Positions 22,290 to 32,275 of a stretch of 64,000 bases of DNA are shown here, piece after piece; within the stretch, counting starts at the first letter, position 1, and each line of letters starts with the position of its first letter. The DNA comes from Siphonodentalium dalli (lineage: Eukaryota > Mollusca > Scaphopoda > Gadilida > Siphonodentaliidae), in assembly GCA_032622095.1 (NCBI GenBank), contig CP136065.1:153267577-153331576 (forward strand), written 5' to 3'. Position numbers and translations under genes: made by a program. The notes below the pieces were generated by a model that was not told the DNA's origin, did not search any database, and saw only the letters and a program-made list of their open reading frames with translations.

Positions 22290-22785
22290 TGATCAGTCGT
22301 TACACGCTGTGTCTATCACCGAAGTTAACCCTTTACCCAACAAACCGGCCAAAACCGGCCAAATAAAGCTTCAACAGCCTAAAATATCTTCGGTCTGTCT
22401 CAATAGAACCATACACATATGGATATCATTGGAACCGGCTCCTTGACCACATTGTGATAGTTACAGTTATGCCCTGTGCCAATGCATTCTCTTATATATG
22501 CGAGTCGACCATAGGTCGCCTCGCATATATAAGAGAATGCATTGGCCTAAAAAAATCTTTTTTTAACACTTTTTACCATTTTTTCTTACATTCTTTAACA
22601 ATTTTATAATTTTTAATGTGTTAAGCCAATGCATTCTCTTATATATGCGAGGCGATCTATGGTCGACTCGCATATATAAGAGAATGCATTGGCACAGGGC
22701 CCTTCTGTTGGGTAAAGGGTTAAGCAACGTCGAGCTCAGTTCGTCCTTGGATGGGTGACCTGATTGGGACTCCGTGTTTCTGCCA
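22290..22785 (+). pseudogene. 5S rRNA-derived sequence (5S pseudogene or 5S-headed SINE), split by a B' element
   Basis: The left part (GTTACACGCTGTGTCTATCA, then CCGAAGTTAA, about 22299-22328) and, after the insertion, the right part (GCAACGTCGAGCTCAGTTCG, then TCCTTGGATGGGTGACC and GGGACTCCGTG, 22724-22774) together follow animal 5S rRNA (known form GATCACCGAAGTTAAGCA... TTGGATGGGTGACC). The Pol III internal control region is recognisable: the A-box around GAAGTTAAGC is broken by the insertion, and the C-box is intact. It is shortened at the 5' side relative to a real 5S gene. The following 150 bp may be a SINE body, which I cannot confirm. Confidence 0.6.
22325..22723. mobile_element. Family B' TTAA element inside the 5S-derived sequence
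   Basis: TTAA at 22325-22328 and 22720-22723. Terminal inverted repeats are CCCTTTACCCAACA and TGTTGGGTAAAGGG. The interior has two long hairpins built from CCAATGCATTCTCTTATATA and GGTCGACTCG-type words, separated by a T-rich spacer. It is nearly identical over 399 bp to the copy at 57304-57703; I count about eight differences by eye. Insertion split the invariant 5S word GAAGTTAAGC at its TTAA. Confidence 0.85.
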
Positions 22786-23077
22786 AATTTTGGTGCGACT
22801 CCTGCACTTCTCTCTCTCGTTCTGTTCCAATTACACAGTGTGAGCCCTAGAGTTATATGTATGCTTACCTCTTTCTTACTCAGCATGTGGTGCTTGCCTT
22901 TGATCCCGAACTGGTGTTCTGGTGGAGGCGATCTCTGGGAGTCTCGGTCATTCTGAAAGTACAGAAAATTGACATCAAATCAGAATAACTGACTGTTTTA
23001 GAATATTATAAAAACATGTTCAATCCATGTTCCATTTCAAAATGTATAAAAGGTCGCCAATATGCCTAAAATTGAAT

Positions 23078-23540
23078 TTAAAGGTACTCAATCCGAACAG
23101 AGGGTCCCCATCTCAACAGATTCCAACAACAACAATCCGATCAGAGGGTCCTATATTACTATTTCTTTGGCTTTGGGGGTAAAAACTATTTGATTCGAGT
23201 CGAGGAACCCATCAAACAAAGCTCAGAGTTATTAGATATTGATTTTTGAAATTTGTTAGTTTCTCGAGATGAGTACTAATAATTGCCGTCAGTTTCGTAA
23301 CCTGCGCGAGATGTGTACACCAAAACAATATTCAAACAGACAAGGATGGATAACTCTAAAATCAAGTGGTAATAATAACGCAATTTTGACTGAGTTCTGG
23401 GCCATAATAAATAATAGATTTCTAAAATCGATATCTAACAAATATTGAGCTTTGATGGGTGACTTCCTCGACTCTAATCAAATATTGTTGACCCCCGAAG
23501 CCATTGAAATAGTAAGTTTAATCGGATTTAGTACCTTTAA
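23078..23540. mobile_element. Family P TTAA element, second copy
   Basis: TTAA (23078-23081) then AGGTACTCAATCCGAACAG; the right end is ATCGGATTTAGTACCT then TTAA (23537-23540). The interior is very similar to 15914-16391 on the left side and more diverged on the right. Confidence 0.75.
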
Positions 23541-23639
23541 ATGTCAATGACCCTGTAGCTCAACTGCAGAGACAGGATATTCATTCATTACAGACAATGT
23601 ACAGTGAAACATCGTATTAAAATTGACATTACAGTCAAA

Positions 23640-23790
23640 CATCGGCTGGTGCAGCATTAAAGATCCTGTGTCAGTGCATTCTCTTATATATATGTGAGTC
23701 TCCCATAGGGAGCCACGTATATATATAAGAGAATGCATTGGCACAGGGTTTTCGCAAACTTTCAGGAAGCCCCAGTCGTGAAAGGGTTAA
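23640..23790. mobile_element. Family B TTAA element, left end missing
   Basis: CGGCTGGTGCAGCATTAAAG through the CTCCCATAGGGAGCC hairpin to CCCCAGTCGTGAAAGGG then TTAA (23787-23790). The terminal CCCTTTCATGAC block is absent on the left. Confidence 0.6.
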
Positions 23791-24138
23791 TGACTGAATT
23801 AGCGACTACAAGGTCTTCAATGTTGATGTCTTGCTCAAACTCAGTTTTTTGTAAATATATTTACCAGACAGACCAGACAGAACGAGTAATGATATAGCGG
23901 ATCAATTGATTCGTTAGAAGAGCATATAACAAACACCTTGTATCACATATCCCTCAGCGACTAAACAACTTACAGAAACCAAACCAGACCCGGGGGGGCA
24001 AGAACCTCTTTCATCCATTATTATCAGAGATATCAGATGACAGAAATTGACCAGGAACATGACAACGCAATTAACACCTAAGGCGACTATATTGATTCCT
24101 ATAATCTCATTATTAAAGAGACTTGTAATCGTCATGTA

Positions 24139-24253
24139 TTAACCCTTTCTTTACTAAATGGATTCTCCCATTCACTTATAAAAGTATACATTGGAATGGT
24201 GTATTATTCATTTGCAGGGGTGCTCAGGAAAAATGAGCAAATGACCGATGTAA
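24139..24253 (+). mobile_element. Family H TTAA element, cut by the Helitron array
   Basis: TTAA and CCCTTTCTTTACTAAATGG, GATTCTCCCATTCAC, ACATTGGAATGGTGTATTAT and GTGCTCAGG, then AAATGACCGATGTAA, where the first Helitron begins (TCTTCTACTATATAATTTG). The rest of H is not found after the array at 27713, so a deletion or array rearrangement occurred. Confidence 0.6.
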
Positions 24254-24744
24254 TCTTCTACTATATAATTTGAGACTTCCGTATGTGTGTGTTTGTCCTT
24301 TATAGAATCGAAAATGGCTGCATGGTCAGATTGAGCTCAAACTTCCTATCTAAGGGTAAAATCCCACGGGAATGGTCGTTTTGGACAAGCTCTGAGCACT
24401 CATTCTCCACTCCCAATCATCAAAATCACCGCAAACGGCACTGCGGGGGTTAATCGGGTTGATAGTTAAAGAGCGTTCCTATCCGCAGTGTAGTTGATAA
24501 AGAGCGTATGTGCGTAATGTGATTCTTACGTCTGTACACGGACATCAGCGTCGGTATCCAGACATGAGTTTGTTGTGTGATACTTACGTACTTAGGGCTT
24601 CCTAGGAACGGGGATCGGGTCAGTTTTTCCGCCCTAGGTGATCTTCACCTTGAAACGGGTACCCACAAATGATAAAAAAAATTTAAAAGCTTTTTTGAAC
24701 AAAGCCATGAGACGAACCACGCCAGTGGCGGGCTAACCTGCTAG
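24254..24744 (+). mobile_element. Helitron-like unit 1 (non-autonomous)
   Basis: The 5' end TCTTCTACTATATAATTTG follows an A. The 3' end has the stem CGCCAGTGGCG, ten bases (GGCTAACCTG) and CTAG followed by T. A TC start, CTRR end, a hairpin about 10 bp before the 3' end and insertion between A and T are the Helitron rules. No Rep/helicase ORF. Interior words (TTTATAGAATCGAAAATGGC; GCTTCCTAGGAACGGGGATC) recur in units 3-5. Confidence 0.75.
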
Positions 24745-25307
24745 TCTATCTCATATATATTTTGAAGACCTCTGTTTGTTTGTTTGTCTGTCTGTCTGTC
24801 TGTCTGTCATTAATACAAATCTACGATTCTCGACCGATCTGGACGAAACTTGGTACGTGTGTGTAGTTTGACCAGGCGGTCGTCGTTGTCGTATTGGCGA
24901 CCCCGTGCGACGCCCGTGCAGCGCATGCGCAGACGAGATCTCGGAAACGGGTGGAGCTATCGACTTGAAATTTGCTATGTGAATGTATCTTGCCCCGGTT
25001 ACGAATTTTATCGGGTCGCCGAGCCCGTGCGACGCCAGCTTCGCGCATGCGCAGACCAGATCTCGGAAACGGGTGGAGCTATCGACTTGAAATTTGGTAC
25101 GTGAATGTATCTTGCCCCGGATACGAATTTTATCGGGTCGCCGAGCCCGTGCGACGCCAACTTCGCGCATGCGCAGACCAGATCTCGGAAACGGGTAGAG
25201 CTATCGACTTGAAATTTGGTTTTTGACCAGATCTCGGAAACGGGTGAAGCTATCGATTTGAAATTTGGTTTTTGAATAGCCCGGACAACGTCGGGCTCAT
25301 CGGCTAG
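24745..25307 (+). mobile_element. Helitron-like unit 2, different family
   Basis: Starts TCTATCTCATATATATTTTG directly after the CTAG of unit 1. Ends with the stem GCCCGGACAACGTCGGGC, TCATCGG, CTAG and T. The interior is unlike units 1 and 3-5: a GTTTGTCTGTCTGTCTGTC microsatellite, then repeated blocks CAGATCTCGGAAACGGGTGG, GCTATCGACTTGAAATTTGG and CGGGTCGCCGAGCCCGTGCG of about 125 bp. ORFs of 75-139 codons here are translations of this repeat. Confidence 0.65.
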
Positions 25308-26121
25308 TACTATATATTTTGAGACTTCCGTATATGTGTACTTTATAGAATCGAAAACAGCTGGCTCGATTGAGTTCAAACTTCCTATCTAAGGGTAAAA
25401 TCCCACGGACACCGTAGTTGTCGCGTTTTGGAGAAGCTCTGACCACCCGTTCTCCACTCTCAGTCACAAAAAACGGCACTGCGGTGGTTAATCAAGTGAT
25501 AATTTAATGAGCGTTTGTTTTTGACGCATCATTATAAAAGAGCGTTTGTTTACAATTCAACGCAACAGAGATATACGGGAACAGACGCAGTTGATTTACA
25601 ATTCTTTGTGAATAGCTAGACTGCCATTCGTTCGAGTTGTTTTAGATCAAACAATATTCTCTGTCGCACTCATATTTCGTCATGAACGAATCCACTGTAA
25701 TCGACCTATTTTTAGAACGCAACACATGATACCAAACAAAATTACGTCGCGTTGGTGATGGGGTTCACGGCGGGGTTAATTGACTGACTGCTCTTTGCGG
25801 GGACTATTGACCATCTCGTAAGGGTGGACAACCTCTGTCAGGAGCTGCTCAATGGCCACGGGCAGGTTAAAAAAAATCATACCTCTTTTAGGGACGGGTA
25901 TCATAATTTCTCTTGATTAAAAAGTCTGTCGTTCCTAGGAACAAAGTAAAACAAAGAATGCGTTGTCTGTCGTTCCTAGGAAGGGGGGGATTTCATCGGG
26001 TCAATTTTTCCGCCAGAAAAAGGCACAATTACCTCATTGAAAAAAAACAAATTAAAAAACATTTTAAATATTAAATGTCATGTTTCTGACCAACCACGCC
26101 AGTGGCGGGCTAACCTGCTAG
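25308..26121 (+). mobile_element. Helitron-like unit 3
   Basis: Starts TACTATATATTTTGAGACTT immediately after the CTAG of unit 2; the usual leading TC is missing. Ends CGCCAGTGGCG, GGCTAACCTG, CTAG, T. The interior shares AAACTTCCTATCTAAGGGTA and GACAAGCTC/GAGAAGCTC phrases with unit 1. Non-coding. Confidence 0.65.
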
Positions 26122-26839
26122 TCTCCTATATATTTTGAGACTTCCGTATATGTGTATATATATATGTGTGTATGTGGGTACTTCACAGAATCTAAAACGG
26201 CTGCGCGGATCGAGGTCAAATTTCGTATATAAGGATAAAAACTCACGGGGATCGTCCACGTCGCATTTTGGACAAGCTCTGAGCACTCATTCTCCACTCC
26301 AAATCATCAAAATCACCGCAAACGGCACGGCGGTGGTTAATCGCGTTGATAGTTAAAGAGCGTTCCTATCCGCAGTGTAGTCGATAAAGAGCGTATATGC
26401 GTAATGTGATTCTTACGTCTGTACACGGGCGTCAGCGTCGGTGAGAGTGTTGTGTGATTCTTACGTACTTGGTATCCAGACATGAGAGTGTTGTGTGATT
26501 CTTACATACTTATATAGGGCTTCCTAGGAACTGGGATCGGGTCAGTTTTTCCGTCCTAGGTGATCTTCACCTTGAAACGAGTACCCACAAATGATATATA
26601 TATGTGTGTGTCCTTTATAGACTCGAACCGATTGAGCTCAAACTTGCTACCTATGGGAAGTGTCATGGGCGGGTTAAATTGTAACCCCGACCTGACCTTG
26701 ACATTCAAAATGATCAATTCAAGGTCAAATCGGGTAAATCTGGCGGATTTCAACGAATTGAAAAATAAATTCATTTTAAAAAAGCTTTTTCGAACAAAGC
26801 CATGGGACGAATGCCGCCAGTGGCGGGCTAACCTGCTAG
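26122..26839 (+). mobile_element. Helitron-like unit 4
   Basis: Starts TCTCCTATATATTTTGAGAC and ends CGCCAGTGGCG, GGCTAACCTG, CTAG, T. Contains the GCTTCCTAGGAACTGGGATC and CGAACCGATTGAGCTCAAAC blocks. Joined head-to-tail with units 3 and 5 with no spacer. Confidence 0.7.
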
Positions 26840-27712
26840 TCTCCTATATATTTTGAGACTTCCCTATATGTGTATATATATTTGTCCTTTATAGACTAAA
26901 AAAATGGCTGCACCGATCGAGACCAAACTTCCCATCTATTAAAGAGTAAAAACCCACTGGAATGGTCGTCGCGGCGTTTTGGAGAAGCTCAGAGCACCCA
27001 TTCTCCACTCTCAGTCACAAAAAACGGCACTGAGGGGTTAATCGCGTTGATAGATAAAGAATGTTTTCGTATCTGCAGTGTCGTTGATAAAGATCTTCCA
27101 TATTTGGGTTCGTTAACCGGTTAACGCTCTTTATTCCCTTCGGCTTTCGCATACGGTTTTGTTTACGTTATCTGGAACTCGCTTCTGTGTGATTCTTACG
27201 TACTTAGGGCTTCCTAGGAACGGGGACATTGTCATCGTGTCAGTTTTTCCGCCCGATGTGATCTTCACCTTGAAACGGGTACCCACAATATATGTGTGTG
27301 TCCTTTATAGACTCGAACCGATTGAGCTCAAACTTGCTGCCTACAGGAAGTGTCATGGACGGGTTAAATTGTGACCCCGACCTGACCTTGACCTTGAAAA
27401 TGATCAATTCAAGGTCAAATCGGGTCAAATTGAAAAACAAAAAATTAAATTAAAAAATTTAAAAGGCACAATTAACTCATTGAAAAACATAAAATTAAAT
27501 TAAAAAATTAATTAAAAAAAAATCTATTAAAAAAGCCAGTAAATTAAAAAGGCACAATTAACTCATTGGAAAAACAAACAAAATCGGGTAAAATTGAAAA
27601 ACAAAAAATTTAATTAATAAATAAAAAAGGCACAATTAACTCATTGAAAAACAAAAAATTTAAAATTGTCATGTTTCTGACGATTGCCGCCAGTGGCGGG
27701 CTAACCTGCTAG
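26840..27712 (+). mobile_element. Helitron-like unit 5
   Basis: Starts TCTCCTATATATTTTGAGAC. Ends CGCCAGTGGCG, GGCTAACCTG, CTAG and T at 27709-27713. The interior carries repeated AAAGGCACAATTAACTCATT / AAAAACAAAAAATTTAA motifs near 27460-27665 that expand this unit. Non-autonomous. Confidence 0.7.
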
Positions 27713-28010
27713 TAATTCATAATCGATAGCTCTCATCTGATCCTTAACATGTCTGTAAATTTTCAAAACATTTCTCCAATCAAAGGCAGGCGGCAGGGTG
27801 TGCTGATGGATTCAAATTTTAAATCCAAGATGGCAGCTGGCAGCCATGTTTAAAAGAATTTTGGAAGTAATCGATGGCTCCCATCTAGAGATCACCCTGA
27901 AGATCCATTTAAAGTTTGGTGATCTTCGGATGAGGGAAGTGACCTGGAGGGTGTGCCGAAGGAAATTGTTGATGGATGCACCAATGCACGGATGACAGCC
28001 CATGGCAATA
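27713..28010 (+). repeat. Family E repeat (AAATCCAAGATGGC type)
   Basis: GATAGCTCTCATCTGATCC, AACATGTCTGTAAATTTTCA, TCTCCAATCAAAGG, AATCCAAGATGGCAGCTGG, GAAGATCCATTTAAAGTTTGG and GATGAGGGAAGTG appear in the same order at 33846-34720 and 41075-41664. Repeating sub-units of roughly 150-190 bp. No ORF conserved across copies. Confidence 0.6.
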
Positions 28011-28228
28011 GCTCAAAGATGATTTTGTCAATTTGAGCTAAAAAGGATGGTATGCAGCTTTTATAGACCAAATTTTTAATATATTTCATCCCAAATGCAA
28101 ATTTTTTGTTTAGTTCAGTCTCATAGATCTATATAGGTTTAAATAGTGGACATTTCTTGAAGTAAAATGTGTGTAAACTATCCTATTTCATAGTGTGGAA
28201 TTGCTGTCTTGCATTCCATATTTTCTGA

Positions 28229-28645
28229 AAGGCCCACTTAATTTTCGAAACCCCAGATCACATATATAAAATATATGCCATATTATATTCCATTTAAAAG
28301 AGGAAGCTCCAAAACATTGTATTATCAACTTATCCGGTGTAATAAACTGTGAACATGTTGTTTTTGTTGGCTTACTGACATATTTTTTTCATCTGGATTG
28401 TAGTTCAAATTGTATTATTTTCAATGGAGGGGGAATAACTCTAAATCTTAAAGATAGAGTTATTCCCCTTCCATTGAAAATACATTTTTACTTTGAATTC
28501 TGTTGCATTCTGAGTCACAGACATTTCAAATGGTGATGAATTATAGTATTTTAATCATATTTTATGACATTGATTGTTATTAAAACCATATATCAAGGCA
28601 CTATAAAAAAATAATCAGTGACTCGAAAATTAAGTAGGACTTTAA
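28229..28645. mobile_element. Family G element
   Basis: AAGGCCCACTTAATTTTCG at the left and CGAAAATTAAGTAGGACTTTAA at the right, with the central ATTTTCAATGGAGGGGGAAT hairpin at about 28410-28490. TTAA is intact on the right (28642-28645), mutated on the left. Confidence 0.65.
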
Positions 28646-29033
28646 CTGGTATGCATGATTCACCCCTCTCTGTGAAATGGTATTCAAGAGGTGACATCTC
28701 ATAAACTGAGGCAAATTTATTTTATCGGCAACAAAGCACTATAGTAGTTTTATTAGGTTATAAATTGGAAGAACAATGTTTCTGGAGCAATGTTGACAAT
28801 TGTTTTCCGATCAATTCTCACCACCACCACCAAGAAGAACATTTCCTTTTCTTCCGGCGATTTCCTGAGAAACTAATTAGTTTTTGTGATGATGATCTCC
28901 TGTTTGAATGCAGATAATACCCAATACCCAATCGTATCTCACGATTACTCGCTCAACTAATAAGATAAATTGTACAAGCCAGAACAATCTGATGGTCTAA
29001 TTAGTATTCAGTCCTTCTCAGGAGATGAGAGCA
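28646..29033. other. No gene seen
   Basis: Unique-looking AT-rich DNA without splice-flanked open frames. A short CACCACCACCACCAAGAAG run lies near 28820. Confidence 0.4.
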
Positions 29034-29310
29034 ATTACGGAAGCAATTTCTCTCACCCGTACGCACTCACAATGCCAAATCATGGGTGCTAAAATATGCA
29101 CTCGTCCCTCTTGTCAAAATGCTTGTGGTGACTTTAAATTGTTGATTTGTTGATTTGATGTGAAAGTATACCTTGAGTCCGTGACATAGGTCTATCCCAC
29201 AACAACATTTTATATGAGAAAAACCCAACTTATGAATATATTACAGGTGTGAATACACCCAGAAGAAAATAAGTGCTCTTGTTGTGTTTTCCTCATGGGA
29301 AGGACTGAGT
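29034..29310 (+). repeat. Anonymous repeat K
   Basis: GTACGCACTCACAATGCCAA, CTCGTCCCTCTTGTCAA, GACATAGGTCTATCCCACA, AAGTGCTCTTGTTGTGTTTT and CATGGGAAG recur, diverged, at 35460-35570 and 35845-36000, where a family B element interrupts them. Confidence 0.5.
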
Positions 29311-29883
29311 ATTGATCAACAGTGAGTCAACTATCAGCCTTTTGTACGATTTCTTTATGCCTTGGAGGTCAAAGGTTGAAAATCTTGCTGAATTGCCATC
29401 ACTTTCGCAAACAAGAGTTGAGGATGCTGCTCCCGAAATGACACTTAGAATTTTCTGTTGGCCACGTTTCTTGCAATATATGTCTGATTACCTGGTGATC
29501 AAGAGGTTGTATCGTCCATGGGTGGTGGCACACCTTCACAATGCCAAGTGCTCTTTAACATTTACTACTATTTGTGTGACAAAAGAAAAATGTTATTCAA
29601 TTAAAATTCTCACATTTTGCAACTTTTGACTCTTTTCTTAATTTTATTGACACACTTATGCTCAATTCTTGTATCAGAAAAAGAAATATAACAAAACGGT
29701 CATCCGTGTTTGATTTTAGTTGGGGTTTATCTTCCTATCAGCTGTTAGGCCATATCATGAAAAGCTGATTTACGGGTTGAGGAATGACTACCCAGATGAT
29801 TAGTTCCCCTGTAAATCACTGCAAGTAGAAACCACAGATCACCAGAAAGCAACCTACAAACATGCCCATATACACAAATCATG
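29311..29883. other. No recognisable gene; one 105-codon ORF
   Basis: An ORF at 29312-29629 (+) begins inside the K repeat and has no recognised domain or splice context. I treat it as chance. The remainder is AT-rich. Confidence 0.35.
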
Positions 29884-30099
29884 TTACAATAATGCCCTAA
29901 ATAATCGACTCCTTAATCACAGCAGAATTATGGGTAATTTCAGGATTTAGTCGGAAATATGGCTTGTTGCCATTCATCAGAAAGCTCTCACTGACAGCTT
30001 TCCGATGAATGGCAACAAGCCATATTTATGACTAAATCCTGAAAAATTACCCATAATTCTGCTGTGGTTAAGGATTCGACTATTTAGGGCATTACTGTA
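29884..30099. mobile_element. Family A fold-back MITE
   Basis: TACAATAATGCCCTAAATAA to TTTAGGGCATTACTGTA with both arms almost complete; the centre is GAAAGCTCTCACTGACAGCTT near 29988. Terminal TA on each side. Confidence 0.75.
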
Positions 30100-30117
30100 C
30101 CTTAATTCCTTGTCAAT

Positions 30118-30235
30118 GGATCACAAATCCACGCTTATTGGGATTCGAACCAGCTTAGACATCGCTGACAGTTTATGTTGGCCAATTGTGCCATGCGCCT
30201 TACCAAATGAGTCGAAAAAGTTTGTGGAATTAATT
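30118..30235 (-). repeat. tRNA-derived SINE copy
   Basis: On the minus strand the Pol III A-box-like TGGCACAATTGG (30180-30191) and B-box GGTTCGAATCC (30141-30151) are about 30 bp apart, as in a tRNA head, followed by CAATAAGCGTGGATTTGTGA. A second copy with a mutated B-box lies at 32165-32275. A folded functional tRNA is not apparent, so I call a SINE and not a tRNA gene. Confidence 0.5.
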
Positions 30236-30581
30236 TGCATTAAATTCCAATAAGATATGGGTTCATTAATATGATCTGGGTCACTATCCCTGTGCTGCAG
30301 CATATACACAACAATTGATTAAATGAAGGTAATTTTTGTCTTTTTTATCTCTGAATGGGGTGACATAATCAATCCACTCAATTGTTAGGGTTCTACATTA
30401 TGTATACGATGACTCGCTGTGGGGAATCTCAATGCCTGGATATGAACCAGCTTTGAACTATGCTATTATTCCGAACACAAATCAATTGGATGATATAGCA
30501 GAAACAGATACAATGCAGGAACAATATTAATCTATTGATGATAGCTAGTGCTGAACAGTTTGGTTGGTTTATTGGGGTATC
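30236..30581. other. No gene seen
   Basis: Unique AT-rich sequence with stops in all frames. A weak resemblance to the SINE B-box (ATATGAACCAGC near 30440) was not enough to call. Confidence 0.35.
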
Positions 30582-31171
30582 CAAGCCTTGAAATACAGTA
30601 ATGCTCTAAATAATTGACTCCTTAACCACAGCAGAATTATGGGTAACTTTTCAGTATTTAGTCGGAAATATGGCTTGTTGCCATTCAGCGGAAATCTCTA
30701 GGTGAGAGCTTTCCAATGAATGGCAACAAGCCATATTTCCGACTAAATCCTGAAAAGTTACCCATAATTCTGCTGTGGTTAAGGAATCGATTATTTAGAG
30801 CATTACTGTAGTGTCTGTAATTTGCAGAATGAGGTCCCCAGAGGGTGAATTTAGTGACGCTATCCCGCAAATTCACCCACTATAAACCTCATTCTGCTTT
30901 ATAGGCCTCAACTGCTATGGGGGATCTGGGATCAGTTTGAAGGTTCCTCAGTTGAAGTTGGTGATGTTCACACATAAGTCACTTCAATTATGCATTTTAT
31001 CTTCTGCAAATTAGGGGATTTAGAAACTGAAAAGAAGTAAACTATAAACAATGTTATTTTGAGACTATAGATACTTCCCAGAAGATGAAGCCTAAGCAGA
31101 ATGAGGTCCCCAGAGGTTGAATTTGGTGATGCTAGCCCACTAAAAATGAGATACACACTATTTCAAGGCTC
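30582..31171. mobile_element. Family C element interrupted by family A
   Basis: The left end CAAGCCTTGAAATA is at 30582-30595. After the A insertion the element resumes GTGTCTGTAATTTGCAGAAT and runs through GAGGTCCCCAGAGGGTG, GAGGCCTCAACTG-like spacer and GATGCTAGCCC to CACACTATTTCAAGGCT at 31171. Confidence 0.65.
30594..30810. mobile_element. Family A MITE nested in family C, TA duplication visible
   Basis: Arms run from TACAGTAATGCTCTAAATAA to TTATTTAGAGCATTACTGTA. The host C element reads CCTTGAAATAGTGTGTC in the copy at 41665; here it is CCTTGAAATA, element, TAGTGTC. The single TA is duplicated, which fixes the target-site rule for family A. Confidence 0.85.
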
Positions 31172-31189
31172 GGTCGTTTCAGCTTGGCC

Positions 31190-31447
31190 ATATCATATCA
31201 TAAAATACTCATTGACAAGTAGTTCACACAGAAAATGTTCAGAAAATAAGTTCAACAAGACAAAAATGTCATTTTTTAAAACTTATTATCTGAACATTTC
31301 CCTCCAATAAATAGGACCCCTTCTGCACTGCTATTATCTGTTGTCTCATGATTTTTTTCTGAAAACGCCTCCAGATGAATAATAGACAATTTATATTTAT
31401 ATTTTTATAACTGAGTGGGATAATTCATTTAGCGAAGAAAGAGTTAA
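31190..31447 (-). mobile_element. Family H TTAA element, reverse orientation
   Basis: Ends GGATAATTCATTTAGCGAAG, AAAGAG and TTAA at 31444-31447, the complement of the H start. Contains AAATGTTCAGAAAATAAGTT and CTTATTATCTGAACATTTCC around a short loop, and CCAGATGAATAATAG. Confidence 0.55.
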
Positions 31448-31536
31448 TTTCACTTCACTGTGTCACTTGTATTTACTTTAGATTTACTTATTTTCTGTTA
31501 CAGTACTTTGTATACCTTTCTATACTAATGCATCAT

Positions 31537-31662
31537 CAGCCCTCTTAATTCAGAGAGTTTGCATGGCTTCGGCAAACTGCTACGGCAACCCTTAGCCATG
31601 GCCCAGTTTGCTTCAGCAAATGGCTTCGGCATTGCTGATTGCCATAGCCAATTATGAGGGCT
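31537..31662. mobile_element. Tiny hAT-like MITE (126 bp)
   Basis: CAGCCCTCTTAATT at the left and AATTATGAGGGCT at the right are inverted repeats. GCATCAT occurs directly outside at 31530-31536 and 31663-31669, a 7-bp match that may be an 8-bp duplication with one change. The interior is palindromic (GGCTTCGGCAAACTGC). Confidence 0.5.
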
Positions 31663-31680
31663 GCATCATTGATGAGTAGA

Positions 31681-31902
31681 TACAGTAATGCTGAGGCTAA
31701 GTAATCGACTCCTTAACCACAGCAGAATTATGGGTAACTTTTCAGGATTTTAGTCGGAAATATGGCTTGTTGCCATTCATCGGAAAGCTCTCGGGGAGAG
31801 CTTTCCGATGAATGGCAACAAGCCATATTTCCGACTAAATCCTGAAAAGTTACACATAATTCTGCTGTGATTAAGGAGTCGATTATTTAGAGCATTACTG
31901 TA
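31681..31902. mobile_element. Family A fold-back MITE
   Basis: TACAGTAATGCTGAGGCTAA to ATTTAGAGCATTACTGTA; the arms meet at GAAAGCTCTCGGGGAGAGCTTTC near 31784-31806. The outer left arm has a small replacement (GAGGC for CCTAA). Confidence 0.75.
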
Positions 31903-31904
31903 TC

Positions 31905-32095
31905 CCATAGGAAATGTTCAGATTGTTGAACTTATTATTTAAACATTTCCCTCAATAAATATGACTCCTTCTGTACTTTTATTTATCTGTCTTCGGCTTA
32001 TATTACCTGCACACATCCCTGCAAAACAATAATATACCATTCCGATGTACACTTTCTGTCTGGGAGAATCCATTTTGTATAGACAATAACCTGTA
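31905..32095 (-). mobile_element. Family H element, partial
   Basis: GGAAATGTTCAG and TTATTATTTAAACATTTCC hairpin, then ACACATCCCTGCAAAACAAT, CCATTCCGATGTACAC and GGGAGAATCCATTT, in reverse order to H. No TTAA end is retained. Confidence 0.5.
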
Positions 32096-32164
32096 CCCAA
32101 TAAATAATGTCATCTAACAGCTCAACACACCGCGTGTAGAAACCTCACACCCCTGGAAGGTTTA

Positions 32165-32275
32165 CCTTCCCTCTACGTGGATTACAAATCCCTGCTTATT
32201 CCGGGATTCCAATCAGTTTCGCCTCGCCATCACTGGATGCTTTATGTTGACCTGATGTGATAAGCACTTTATAAA
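32165..32275 (-). repeat. tRNA-derived SINE, second copy
   Basis: The minus strand reads GGTCAACATAAAGCATCCAG, GCGAAACTGATTGGAATCCC and GGAATAAGCAGGGATTTGTA, aligning with the copy at 30118-30235. The B-box is degraded (TGATTGGAATCC) and the A-box is lost. Confidence 0.45.

Noticed and set aside
24751-25379. Overlapping 75-139-codon ORFs on both strands with repeated residues
   Set aside because: They are translations of the internal repeats of Helitron-like unit 2.
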